64,000 nt of DNA from Bryobacterales bacterium. GTDB lineage: Bacteria > Acidobacteriota > Terriglobia > Bryobacterales > Bryobacteraceae. The notes beneath the pieces were generated by a model that saw only the letters and a program-made list of their open reading frames with translations, was not told where the DNA came from and made no database searches. Both the position numbers and the translations under genes were made by a program. This document shows, in pieces, positions 32,903-40,940 of the stretch; the stretch's first letter is position 1, and each line of letters begins with the position of its first letter. Location of the stretch: positions 1-64,000 of the forward strand of contig JADZBH010000044.1 in NCBI GenBank assembly GCA_020852175.1, read 5' to 3'.

Positions 32903-35900
32903 CTAGAATTTGTACTTCAGGCCGAACTGGATGCTGCGCGGCGCGTTGATCTGGCCCGTGATGGAGCCAAAGCTCGCCGGCGAGGTGATGTCGCGGCCGG
33001 GGGGGCCCCAGCTCACCGAGTTCAGGATGTTGAAGAACTCAGCGCGGAACTCGAGGCTCTGGCGCTCGGTGATAGCGAAGTGCTTGCCCAGCGAGGTGTC
33101 CAGGTTGAAGAAGCCCGGAGCCCGCTCGGTGCCGACGCCGCCGCTGCCCAGTTCGCCCAGGGCGGGGACGCCATAGGCGCAGGTGCCGTTATCGAGGCCG
33201 GCCGTGCAGAACGCGGATGCCGCGATGTCGCCAAACCAGCGGTCCACGGTACGCGTGGAAGGCGCGGACATGGTGCGGTAGTAGTTCGGCCGCGCGTTGC
33301 CGCGGGGGCTGCGGCCGGAGTTGGTGTTCTGCGTGCCGGCCGTGATCGTGACCGGGAAGCCGCCGCGCAGCGACATATTGTAGTTGATGTTCCAGCCGCC
33401 GAAGACCGCATCGAGGACCTTCGAGCCGGGCACGAACTTCTGGCCCTTGCCGAAGGGCAGATTGTAGACGCCGGCCGTGGTGAAGTTATGGCGGACGTCG
33501 AAGCAGGCCGGGCCGTAGTTGCCGCGGCGGTTGTAGGCATCCTGCCAGTAGGCGCCTTCCGAGTTCACGCCGCCGCAGCCATAGTAGCCGAGGCCGTCCG
33601 TGTTGGTCTTGGAAAGGGTGTACTGGAAGAGCATCTCGAAGCCGCCCGTCATGCGGCGGCGGCCGCTGAGTTGCAGAGCGTTGTACCAGGAGGTGCCGCT
33701 CGATTCGGTGAGGGCGATGTTGCCGACGTTGGGCAGGAGGGTGGCCAGCGGACGGCGGTCATTGATGGGCGCCCAGGTGGCGTAGGGGCCGGTGCCGCGA
33801 ACCGGGTTGTTGCCTTCGTGGGGAATCACGAGGTGCGTGCCGCGCTGGCCGACATAGGCGATGTTGATGCTGGTGGCCTTGTCCAGTTCACGCTCGATGG
33901 CGAAGTTGAACTGGTTGGTCATCTGCGGGCGCAGGTTCAGATCCCAGGCGCGGCCCTGATAGAAGGGGGCGGCCGTGGGGCTGCTGCGCGGGCTGGTCAG
34001 GTCGCCGCGGGCCACCACGTCGGTGAAGCCGGTGGTGATGCGGCCCGGGGTGGCGCTGTCGTAGGTGACGTTGGATTCGGTGAAGAACGGCGGATTCAGC
34101 GTCAGACGGAGGTTGGCGCCTGTGCCTTCGAGGAAGTTCGACAGGCGGTAGGCGGCGCGGATGACCGTCTTGGGCGTGATCGTCCAGGCGATGCCGAGGT
34201 TGGGATTGAACTGCTTCCTGTACGCCTTATAGAGAGCGCGGCCATACTCGCCCGAGCCGGGGTAGATCAACTGCCCGGTGAAGGTGTTGATATTCACCTG
34301 GCGGTCGTTGACTTCGTAGATGGGCGACATGTACTCCCAACTTACGCCGTAGTTGAAGGTGACGTTGCGGCGGATCTTCCAGGAATCCTGCATGAACACG
34401 ATGTTGCGCCACTGGCGGTGGCCCCAGGGACCGCTGACGGCGCCGCGGCCCTTGCTGGCCAGGGTGTCGAGCATGAAGTCGCTGGTGTCGATGCCGGAGT
34501 AGGCGCCGTTGTAGGTGAACGAGCCCAGCGCGCCGTTGTTGCCGGCATAGTAGCGGTTCTGGCGCATGCGGAGCAGGTTGACGCCAAACCGGAACAGGTG
34601 GGCGCCGGCCTGATAGGTGTTGTTGGACTGGAACTGGAACTTGTTGTCGCGCGTGGTGGCGATGGTGGCCGCCGAGCCGGCGGCGGTGAGGCCCTGGCCG
34701 ATCGTGAAGCTGGAAAGACCCGCGATGGGCTGTCCGCCGGGGATGCCGAACTTGGAGTTGCCGTCGGCGCCGAGTTGGCCGGACCAGTCGATCACGCGGT
34801 CGTCAATGCCGATCAGGCTGTAGCTGAAGCGGTTGTCGCTGACCAGGTTGGCGCTCCAGGTGCGCGTCCAGTTGAGAACCGAGGACCAGGTGGGGCCGTA
34901 GTTGCCGCCGGGCATCTGGGTGGGCAGCGCCAACTGTGAGCCGTAAGTGTCGTACACGCCCTTGGAGAAGCGGAACATCAGGTTGTCCTTCTCGTTCAGG
35001 CGGTAGTCGAGCTTCGCGTCGCCCTGCTTGTTGGACAGGTAGTTGCGCGTGGCGCCGATGTAGTTCGAGTTGACGCCCAGGTTGCCGGTGCCGGTGTTGT
35101 TCGGCAGCGGGTAGAGCGAAGGGTTGCTGAACAGGAAACGGGCCGTCGGGCCGAAGCGGGCCACCGGAATCTGGTTGTTCGGGAAGGGCGTGCGCGTGGC
35201 CAGCGAAGTGCCCGTGCTGGGATCCCGGACAATGTTGTTGGCGTTGACGGCCAGAAGCTGGCTCAGGTCGCCGTTGCGCCAGGCGGCCGGGGCGACGCTG
35301 GCCGTGGCCGGGCCGGCGATGCGGCGTTCGGTCTGCTCGTAGTCGACAAAGAAGAAGGCCTTGTCGCGCTTGATCGGGCCGCCGAAGGTGCCGCCGAAGA
35401 TATTCTGCCGCAGAGCCTGCTTCTTCACGTTGTTCCGGTTGTTGAAGAAGCCGTTGGCATCGAGTTTATCGTTGCGCAGGAACTCGAAGGCGGTGCCGTG
35501 ATACTCGTTGGTGCCGCTCTTGATGGACATGACGACGCTGGCGCCGCCGACGTTGCCGAACTCGGCTCCGGCGTTGCCGGTGACGACCTTTACCTCTTCC
35601 AGGGCGTCCACGTTGGGCTGGTAACCGATCTGGTTATCCACGCTCTGGTTGATGTCCACGCCGTCGAGAATGAAGTTATTCGTCTGCTCGCGGTTGCCGT
35701 TCACCTGGGGGCGCGAGCCGGAGCCCTGGAAGCGGGCCGCCGTGTTCATCGCGTTGGGCGACGTGGAAACGGCGCCGGGGATGAGCAGCGTGAGCGAGGC
35801 GAAGTTGCGGCCGTTCAGCGGAATGCTGGTCAGCTTGGTGGAAGACAGCGTGTCGCCGGTGGCCTGCGTTTCGGTTTGCAGCAGCGGACCCACGTCGGAG

Positions 35901-36253
35901 ACCTCGATGGTCTGGGTCGTGTCGCCGAGTTCCAGCTTCACGTCGATACGGGCAATCTGGTTGGCATCGACCTTGAACGGGCCGATCACCGACTTCTTGA
36001 AGCCCGCGGCTTCCACCGTGATGGTGTAGTTGCCGACGCGGAGGAAGGGAAAGTTATACAGTCCCTCCGCATTGGTTATGGATGTGGAGCGAACGTTCGT
36101 CTCCGTGTTGGTGGCCGTGACCGTGGCGCCGACGACAATCGCGCCGGTCGGATCGTTGGCGCTGCCCGTGATGGATGCCGTGATGGTCTGTGCCGGTAGT
36201 AGCGCGGCAAAGCAACAAAGCACCGCGACTAGCGCAATGAATTGCTTATTCAT
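32903..36253 (-). CDS. Oar-like TonB-dependent receptor (second)
   Basis: 1116 residues. A signal peptide (NKQFIALVAVLCCFAALLPA) precedes a carboxypeptidase-regulatory-like domain (residues ~25-110, ITGSANDPTGAIVVGATVTA), a plug with SIPLNGRNFASLTLLIPGA and ILDGVDINQSVDNQIG, and a barrel ending in the aromatic signature QFGLKYKF. It differs substantially from the receptor 5 kb away, so it is not a recent duplicate. AAGGAGAAAG lies upstream of the ATG. A perfect palindrome about 100 bases upstream and the neighbouring GntR gene suggest substrate-responsive control. Confidence 0.9.
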   Translation of the reverse strand: MNKQFIALVAVLCCFAALLPAQTITASITGSANDPTGAIVVGATVTATNTETNVRSTSITNAEGLYNFPFLRVGNYTITVEAAGFKKSVIGPFKVDANQIARIDVKLELGDTTQTIEVSDVGPLLQTETQATGDTLSSTKLTSIPLNGRNFASLTLLIPGAVSTSPNAMNTAARFQGSGSRPQVNGNREQTNNFILDGVDINQSVDNQIGYQPNVDALEEVKVVTGNAGAEFGNVGGASVVMSIKSGTNEYHGTAFEFLRNDKLDANGFFNNRNNVKKQALRQNIFGGTFGGPIKRDKAFFFVDYEQTERRIAGPATASVAPAAWRNGDLSQLLAVNANNIVRDPSTGTSLATRTPFPNNQIPVARFGPTARFLFSNPSLYPLPNNTGTGNLGVNSNYIGATRNYLSNKQGDAKLDYRLNEKDNLMFRFSKGVYDTYGSQLALPTQMPGGNYGPTWSSVLNWTRTWSANLVSDNRFSYSLIGIDDRVIDWSGQLGADGNSKFGIPGGQPIAGLSSFTIGQGLTAAGSAATIATTRDNKFQFQSNNTYQAGAHLFRFGVNLLRMRQNRYYAGNNGALGSFTYNGAYSGIDTSDFMLDTLASKGRGAVSGPWGHRQWRNIVFMQDSWKIRRNVTFNYGVSWEYMSPIYEVNDRQVNINTFTGQLIYPGSGEYGRALYKAYRKQFNPNLGIAWTITPKTVIRAAYRLSNFLEGTGANLRLTLNPPFFTESNVTYDSATPGRITTGFTDVVARGDLTSPRSSPTAAPFYQGRAWDLNLRPQMTNQFNFAIERELDKATSINIAYVGQRGTHLVIPHEGNNPVRGTGPYATWAPINDRRPLATLLPNVGNIALTESSGTSWYNALQLSGRRRMTGGFEMLFQYTLSKTNTDGLGYYGCGGVNSEGAYWQDAYNRRGNYGPACFDVRHNFTTAGVYNLPFGKGQKFVPGSKVLDAVFGGWNINYNMSLRGGFPVTITAGTQNTNSGRSPRGNARPNYYRTMSAPSTRTVDRWFGDIAASAFCTAGLDNGTCAYGVPALGELGSGGVGTERAPGFFNLDTSLGKHFAITERQSLEFRAEFFNILNSVSWGPPGRDITSPASFGSITGQINAPRSIQFGLKYKF

Positions 36254-36350
36254 TAAGCTGCTTTCTCCTTATGCTGGTTCACTGACTGATTTCCGGAACG
36301 GGAAGCCGCCCGGAACGGGCAAATCTTCTGATTCCCATAGAAACCCATAC

Positions 36351-36366
36351 AATCGCACCTGCGATT
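36351..36366. promoter_or_regulatory. Perfect 16-bp operator-like palindrome
   Basis: AATCGCA-CC-TGCGATT is a perfect inverted repeat with a 2-base centre, about 100 bases before the receptor start and 117 bases after the GntR gene's stop. Size and symmetry fit a dimeric repressor site. A 13-base GCCCG-GAA-CGGGC hairpin lies 30 bases closer to the receptor gene. The GntR/HutC consensus is not matched closely, so the cognate factor is unproven. Confidence 0.5.
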
Positions 36367-36482
36367 TACAACTTAAGCAATTGAACTGCCAACCACTCCA
36401 AGTTCATAAGTCCTTACCGTGCAACAGACATGTATGCCGGTTCCACAAAGGTTTTTCTAACGCCGGAATCCGCCCACTACTT

Positions 36483-37253
36483 TCAGGAGTGCGAACGGAG
36501 GATTCCCTTGAGCGGCTTACTCACTCCGCCGCGCACGAGCTTCAATTGGATTTGATACCTGTCGGCTCGCATGACCGACTGCGTAATTTCCAGGGGCTGG
36601 CCTCCACGAAGAAAAGTGAGTCTCTCGCCACCCAGGGCGGGAGAACCTTCGGCAACCTGTAACAGCCCGGCCTGGCGCCCGTCCAATGCCACGGCGAAAT
36701 GAGTTTGTGTGGCATGGTCGGCGATAAGTCCAAATTTTCGTTCTAACGTTTCGTACAGTGAGTTGACTGAAAAATCGGTATCCAGCAAAGCCGGGGCCAG
36801 GCCGCAGGGAACGCAGACGGTTTGCAACCCCATGGGCTGCCCGGCGGCCATGCGGAGACGCTCCAACCGGTAGACCGGGCTGCCTTCATCCAGACTTAAC
36901 TTCACGGCCAGACTGCAATCGGCCTCGATCACCCGCTGATCGAGAATCTTCGACGCGCTGCGCAAGCCGAAGTCCCGCATCTCTTCGGTAAAACTACTCA
37001 AGTCCCTGGGCCCGAACTGAACCTTGCTATCGGCCACGAAGGTGCCGCGGCCCTGCTCGCGGCGCACAAGGTCGGCCTGTACCATCTCCTGCAAGGCCTG
37101 GCGCACGGTCGCCTTGCTGACGCCGTACAACGCCCCCAGTTCATCCTCGGTAGGCAGTTTCTCGTGTGGCTTCCATTCGCCCTGCTGAATACGATCCACC
37201 AGCGCGATCCTAAGCTGGTGGTAGAGCGGAACGGGCGAGCGCTTGTCCAACAT
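36483..37253 (-). CDS. GntR/HutC-family transcriptional regulator
   Basis: 256 residues. N-terminal winged helix (PLYHQLRIALVDRIQQGEW ... YGVSKATVRQALQEMV ... REQGRGTFVAD, residues ~8-70) and C-terminal UTRA ligand-binding domain (~85-245) define the HutC subfamily, which usually senses sugars or amino-acid derivatives. It lies upstream of the TonB receptor on the same strand, with a 229-base gap holding a palindrome. I used the ATG at LDKRSP. A GTG three codons earlier with TTGAGG six bases ahead of it is a good alternative. Confidence 0.88.
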   Translation of the reverse strand: MLDKRSPVPLYHQLRIALVDRIQQGEWKPHEKLPTEDELGALYGVSKATVRQALQEMVQADLVRREQGRGTFVADSKVQFGPRDLSSFTEEMRDFGLRSASKILDQRVIEADCSLAVKLSLDEGSPVYRLERLRMAAGQPMGLQTVCVPCGLAPALLDTDFSVNSLYETLERKFGLIADHATQTHFAVALDGRQAGLLQVAEGSPALGGERLTFLRGGQPLEITQSVMRADRYQIQLKLVRGGVSKPLKGILRSHS

Positions 37254-37404
37254 TCTAGCCACAGCGATCCTCAAGATTCATTATGAAGACCTGATGTCAG
37301 AACGATAGTAGGACACTGAATTCCGGTTGTCAAGGAACGGCAGGACGGATTTTGCAGGAGTTTCCGCGGCGCTGGGCCGCGAGAGGACAGGCAACCGCGG
37401 AATG

Positions 37405-37791
37405 CTACAGCAGCGAGGTGTCCAGGCGCGGTTCCGGGGCGGCGGCGTCCGGCGTGGAGTCCGGCCCGGGTGCGTTCAGATAGGCGTGCAGTGCTTCGCG
37501 GGAGCCGTCAAAGTGGAGGTTCAGCAACTCGCCGATGGCCAGGCGGCGCAGTTCCGCCTGTGAAATGAGGGGGGTGTAGAGGAAGGTGCGGCCCTGTTTG
37601 CGGCGCCCGGCCCGCCCTCGTTTCACCAGGCGTTCGAGCAGTGTCATGACGGTGGTGTAGGCAAGCGGACGGCGGGGGGCCATCTCCTCCTGCACCCGCC
37701 TCACGTTGGCTTCGCCGAGTCGCCAAAGGGATTTGAGACATTCGATTTCCAGGGGCGGTGGCAGCTCGCGCGGGGCCGAGGAGCGTCGCAT
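37405..37791 (-). CDS. BlaI/MecI/CopY-family transcriptional repressor
   Basis: 128 residues with the winged helix of the BlaI family (LEIECLKSLWRLGEANVRRV, AYTTVMTLLERLVKRG) and a helical dimerisation part. A disordered Pro/Ala tail follows. BlaI proteins are normally released from DNA by cleavage by a BlaR1 membrane protease. No blaR1-like gene is next to it, so another signal may act. It starts five bases before the YhaM-like gene's stop on the same strand and may share its transcript. Confidence 0.82.
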   Translation of the reverse strand: MRRSSAPRELPPPLEIECLKSLWRLGEANVRRVQEEMAPRRPLAYTTVMTLLERLVKRGRAGRRKQGRTFLYTPLISQAELRRLAIGELLNLHFDGSREALHAYLNAPGPDSTPDAAAPEPRLDTSLL

Positions 37792-37796
37792 GGCGG

Positions 37797-38909
37797 TCAG
37801 TTTCCTTTGAGGGCGTCGTTCAGGCGGTCGGCAAACAGAGAGGGGGCGGGCTCCGGGCGGGTGCGACGCCCGCCGGCTTGCGGCGAGGCTGGCGGCGCGG
37901 CATGCGGGGCCGCCGGATGCGGCTCCGCTTCGGGCAGCCCGGCAGGTTCGTCGCGCAGGAAACGCTCCTTCTTAAGCAGCGTGCGTTCCAGCGGCGGGCT
38001 CCAGCCGGTCCAGAAACCTTCCATCACCTTGTCGCGTTCGATGGAGCCGCGGATAGTCTCCATTTTCGAGTCGAGGTTGTCGAGATGATGCAGCATCATG
38101 GCCTCGGCGAACAGGGGCACCTTGGGCGAGCCGAACTCCAACTCGCCGTGGTGGCTGAGGATCATGTGATCGAGCAGCAGCTTCAACTTCGGCGGAAAGT
38201 CCGGCAACCCGGCTACCTTGCGGTTCACGATGCCGAGGCCGATCTGAATGTGCCCGATCAACTGGCCGATGTCGGTGTAGCCAAAGCCGCGCTCGTAGCT
38301 GAGTTCCTCGATCTTGCCGATGTCGTGCAGGATGACGCCGGCCAGCACGAGGTCGCCGTCCACATATGGATAAAGCGGCGTCACCACTTTAGCCAGGGCG
38401 CAGAGGCTGAGTACATGCTCGATGAGCCCGCCAAGCCAGGCATGGTGAATGGACTTGGCCGCCGGAGCATTCTTGTACCGCGAGGCGATAGACTCATCGG
38501 CGAGGACCGCTTCGAGCAGGCCGCGCAGGTGCGGGTTCGCCATGCCGGCGACGATGCCGCGCAACTCGGCCAGCATCTCGTCGCGGTCGCGCGTCGAGGA
38601 AGGGAAGAAGTCGCCGAAGTCCACCAGGTCGTCGCTGACGCGGGCCAGTTTGTGCACCGTGAACTGGAGGCGGTTGTTATAGACGCTGGGCACGCCGGCG
38701 ACCTTGACGAAGTCGTTCTTCTCGAAGGTGTCCACCACCTGTTCGACGTTGTCCCACATCTTGGCGTCGACATCGCCCGACTTATCGGTGAGTTGCAGGG
38801 ACAGGAAGGGCTCGCCGGACTTTTTCTGGCGGACCTCCTTGGTCTGCACGAGAAAGACGCCGGTGATTTGCGTCCCCGGCTGGAGGTCGCGAATGTAGTG
38901 AGATTTCAT
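37797..38909 (-). CDS. YhaM-like 3'-5' exoribonuclease (OB-fold and HD domain)
   Basis: 370 residues. The N-terminal OB-fold (residues ~10-95, ITGVFLVQTKEVRQKKSG ... LTDKSGDVDAKMWDN) precedes an HD phosphohydrolase domain with HHAWLGGLIEHV, the metal-binding LHDIGK and LSHHGELEFGSP. This is the YhaM arrangement, a 3'-5' exonuclease on RNA or single-stranded DNA. The C-terminal ~50 residues are Pro/Ala-rich and probably disordered. It lies between surA-like and BlaI-like genes on the same strand. Confidence 0.85.
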   Translation of the reverse strand: MKSHYIRDLQPGTQITGVFLVQTKEVRQKKSGEPFLSLQLTDKSGDVDAKMWDNVEQVVDTFEKNDFVKVAGVPSVYNNRLQFTVHKLARVSDDLVDFGDFFPSSTRDRDEMLAELRGIVAGMANPHLRGLLEAVLADESIASRYKNAPAAKSIHHAWLGGLIEHVLSLCALAKVVTPLYPYVDGDLVLAGVILHDIGKIEELSYERGFGYTDIGQLIGHIQIGLGIVNRKVAGLPDFPPKLKLLLDHMILSHHGELEFGSPKVPLFAEAMMLHHLDNLDSKMETIRGSIERDKVMEGFWTGWSPPLERTLLKKERFLRDEPAGLPEAEPHPAAPHAAPPASPQAGGRRTRPEPAPSLFADRLNDALKGN

Positions 38910-38943
38910 GAAATAGACCGGTCCATGCCGGCGCGGACGAACG

Positions 38944-40083
38944 TTATTCCTTGGGCTTGCTGGAGGTGCCCGGAATCGGCACCAGCCACAGCAGGCGTTT
39001 GCGCCGCGGGTTGGCCGCCACCTCTTCCTTGGTCACGGTTTCGGGCTTCAATTGCGCCGGGTCTGTCCACTTGGTTTCCTTGCCGGGGGCCGCCGAGGTA
39101 TCGGCCCAGCCTTCCTTGATTTCCAGGAAGGCATCCTGGCGGAGCGCCGTCAGATACTCGCGGATTTTCGGCTGGAAGCGGGTCATGTAGAGCTTTTCGC
39201 TGATCTCGCTCTCCACCTCTTCGAGCGCCGCCAGTCCGGCTTTGTGGCGCTCCTCGATTTTCAGAATCAGGAAGCCGTTGTCGACCTTGATCGGATCGGT
39301 GACGAAGTTGCGTTGCTGCGCCCAAAGGACATCCTCGAGCTCCTTCTTCAGATCGCCGCGTTTGAAGGCGCCCAGATAGCCATCCTCGCGCACCGACGCC
39401 GCGTCGGAGTTGTCGCGCACCAGATCCGGGAAGCGCTCGCCTTTGCGGGCGCGGGCCACCAGGTCCTTGGCCTTCTTTTCCGCGGCGGCCACCCCGGCGG
39501 CGTCCTTGCCTTCGGTGCCCACCAGCAGTTCGCGCAGAAAGATACGCTCTTCCCGCTGGAACTCGTTCTTGTGCTCGTTGTAGTAGGCTTCCTTTTCCGG
39601 CTTGGGAATGTTGATCTTGCTGCCGACCTCCTGCTGGATGACGCGCTGCGTGACCATCGAGTTCTTCATGTCGTTCTTGTAGTCCTCGAACGGCATGCCG
39701 GTTTGTTCGCGCACCAGCTTGGCCAGCGCCTCCGGATCGGTGATCTTGTACTGGCGCATGATCTCGTTGACCTGCTTGCTGACTTCGGCATCGACGCTGA
39801 TGCTCAGGTCGCGCCCCTTCTGTTGCAGGAGGAGTTGATCGATGCGGTTGGCCAAAACGCCATTTTCGCGTTCCTTGTACTCCTTCTCCAACTGCTCTCC
39901 CTTGAGGCCGCGCTGCACGAGTTCGGCGCGCAACTGCGTGCGGGATTTCTCGATTTCCGTGCGGGTGATGATGTCGCCGTTGATCTTGGCGATAATCTCT
40001 TCGAGAAGCTGGACGTCGGCGGCTGGAGCGGACACGGCGGCGAATGCGGCCGCCGCCAGAAGGTACTTCCTCATGGAATCCAT
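38944..40083 (-). CDS. SurA-like periplasmic peptidyl-prolyl isomerase
   Basis: 379 residues with a signal peptide (RKYLLAAAAFAAVSAPA). The SurA N-terminal chaperone domain (INGDIITRTEIEKSR, residues ~25-170) is followed by one parvulin/PpiC domain (GFLILKIEERHKAG region). SurA assists folding of outer-membrane beta-barrels, relevant here given the two giant receptors. The start at MDSM was chosen because the longer frame upstream would read into the truA promoter. ATG three codons later is also possible. It is divergent from truA. Confidence 0.85.
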   Translation of the reverse strand: MDSMRKYLLAAAAFAAVSAPAADVQLLEEIIAKINGDIITRTEIEKSRTQLRAELVQRGLKGEQLEKEYKERENGVLANRIDQLLLQQKGRDLSISVDAEVSKQVNEIMRQYKITDPEALAKLVREQTGMPFEDYKNDMKNSMVTQRVIQQEVGSKINIPKPEKEAYYNEHKNEFQREERIFLRELLVGTEGKDAAGVAAAEKKAKDLVARARKGERFPDLVRDNSDAASVREDGYLGAFKRGDLKKELEDVLWAQQRNFVTDPIKVDNGFLILKIEERHKAGLAALEEVESEISEKLYMTRFQPKIREYLTALRQDAFLEIKEGWADTSAAPGKETKWTDPAQLKPETVTKEEVAANPRRKRLLWLVPIPGTSSKPKE

Positions 40084-40150
40084 TATCCGACAGGAATCCC
40101 GGTTTTGAGAAGCGGGCCTTGCCGGCACGCCGGGCGGCGAAGACAACAGG

Positions 40151-40915
40151 ATGAAACGAAATTACAAATTAACGTTGGAATATGACGGCACACGGTACAG
40201 CGGCTGGCAGGCGCAGGCCAACGCGCGCACGGTGATGGGCGATCTGATTGGCTCGGCCCAGGAGTTCTTCCAGGCTGGCGTGGAGGTGATGGGGGCTGGA
40301 CGAACCGACGCCGGTGTGCACGCCGCGGCGCAGGTGGCCCATCTGCGGGTCACGCCGCGCGAGGAGCTTCCGCCGGAACGGATTCTGGCCGGGTTGAACC
40401 GCCGGCTGCCGCACGACATCGCGATTCTCGAGATCGAGGAGGCGCCGGCCCGGTTCCACGCGCGGCACGACGCGGTGGGGCGTGTGTATACCTATCAGAT
40501 CGCCACGCGAAAAACGGCGTTCTCGAAGAAGTATGTCTGGTGGGTGAAGGAGACGCTCGACGTGGAGCGGATGCGCGAGGCCGCCCGAAAAATTCCAGGC
40601 CGCCACGACTTCGTCTGTTTTCGCGCGGAGGACCCATCCAAACCGGATGGCTCGACCATCGTGGTGGTGGAGTCCGCCGAACTCGACCTGCAGGATGGAA
40701 TGATCGTCTTTCGCATTGAAGCGTCCCATTTTCTCTGGCGCATGGTGCGCCGGTTGGCGGGCGCGCTGGTGAAGACGGGGCTCGGCGAACTGCCGCCCGC
40801 CGCATGGGACCGTCTGCTAAAGGGCCGTTGCCCGGCGGAATGGGACATCGCCGCCTGGACGGCGCCGGCCTCGGGACTGTTCCTTTCCGAAGTGAAGTAC
40901 CGGCCGGAGCTGTGA
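40151..40915 (+). CDS. truA: tRNA pseudouridine(38-40) synthase
   Basis: 254 residues, normal TruA length. The N-terminal strand LTLEYDGTRYSGWQAQ and the catalytic GRTDAGVHA with nucleophile Asp53 are diagnostic. FRIEASHFLWRMVRRLAGAL lies in the C-terminal domain. It modifies uridines 38-40 in tRNA anticodon stems. The gene is divergent from the surA-like gene and convergent with mfd, with only 25 bases between stops. Confidence 0.95.
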   Translation: MKRNYKLTLEYDGTRYSGWQAQANARTVMGDLIGSAQEFFQAGVEVMGAGRTDAGVHAAAQVAHLRVTPREELPPERILAGLNRRLPHDIAILEIEEAPARFHARHDAVGRVYTYQIATRKTAFSKKYVWWVKETLDVERMREAARKIPGRHDFVCFRAEDPSKPDGSTIVVVESAELDLQDGMIVFRIEASHFLWRMVRRLAGALVKTGLGELPPAAWDRLLKGRCPAEWDIAAWTAPASGLFLSEVKYRPEL

Positions 40916-40940
40916 TGCAGGCGGGACAGGGCGGCTGACG

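Noticed and set aside
33080..34939. 619-codon open frame opposite the second TonB receptor
   Set aside because: Same GC-driven antisense artefact. The receptor frame carries clear domains.
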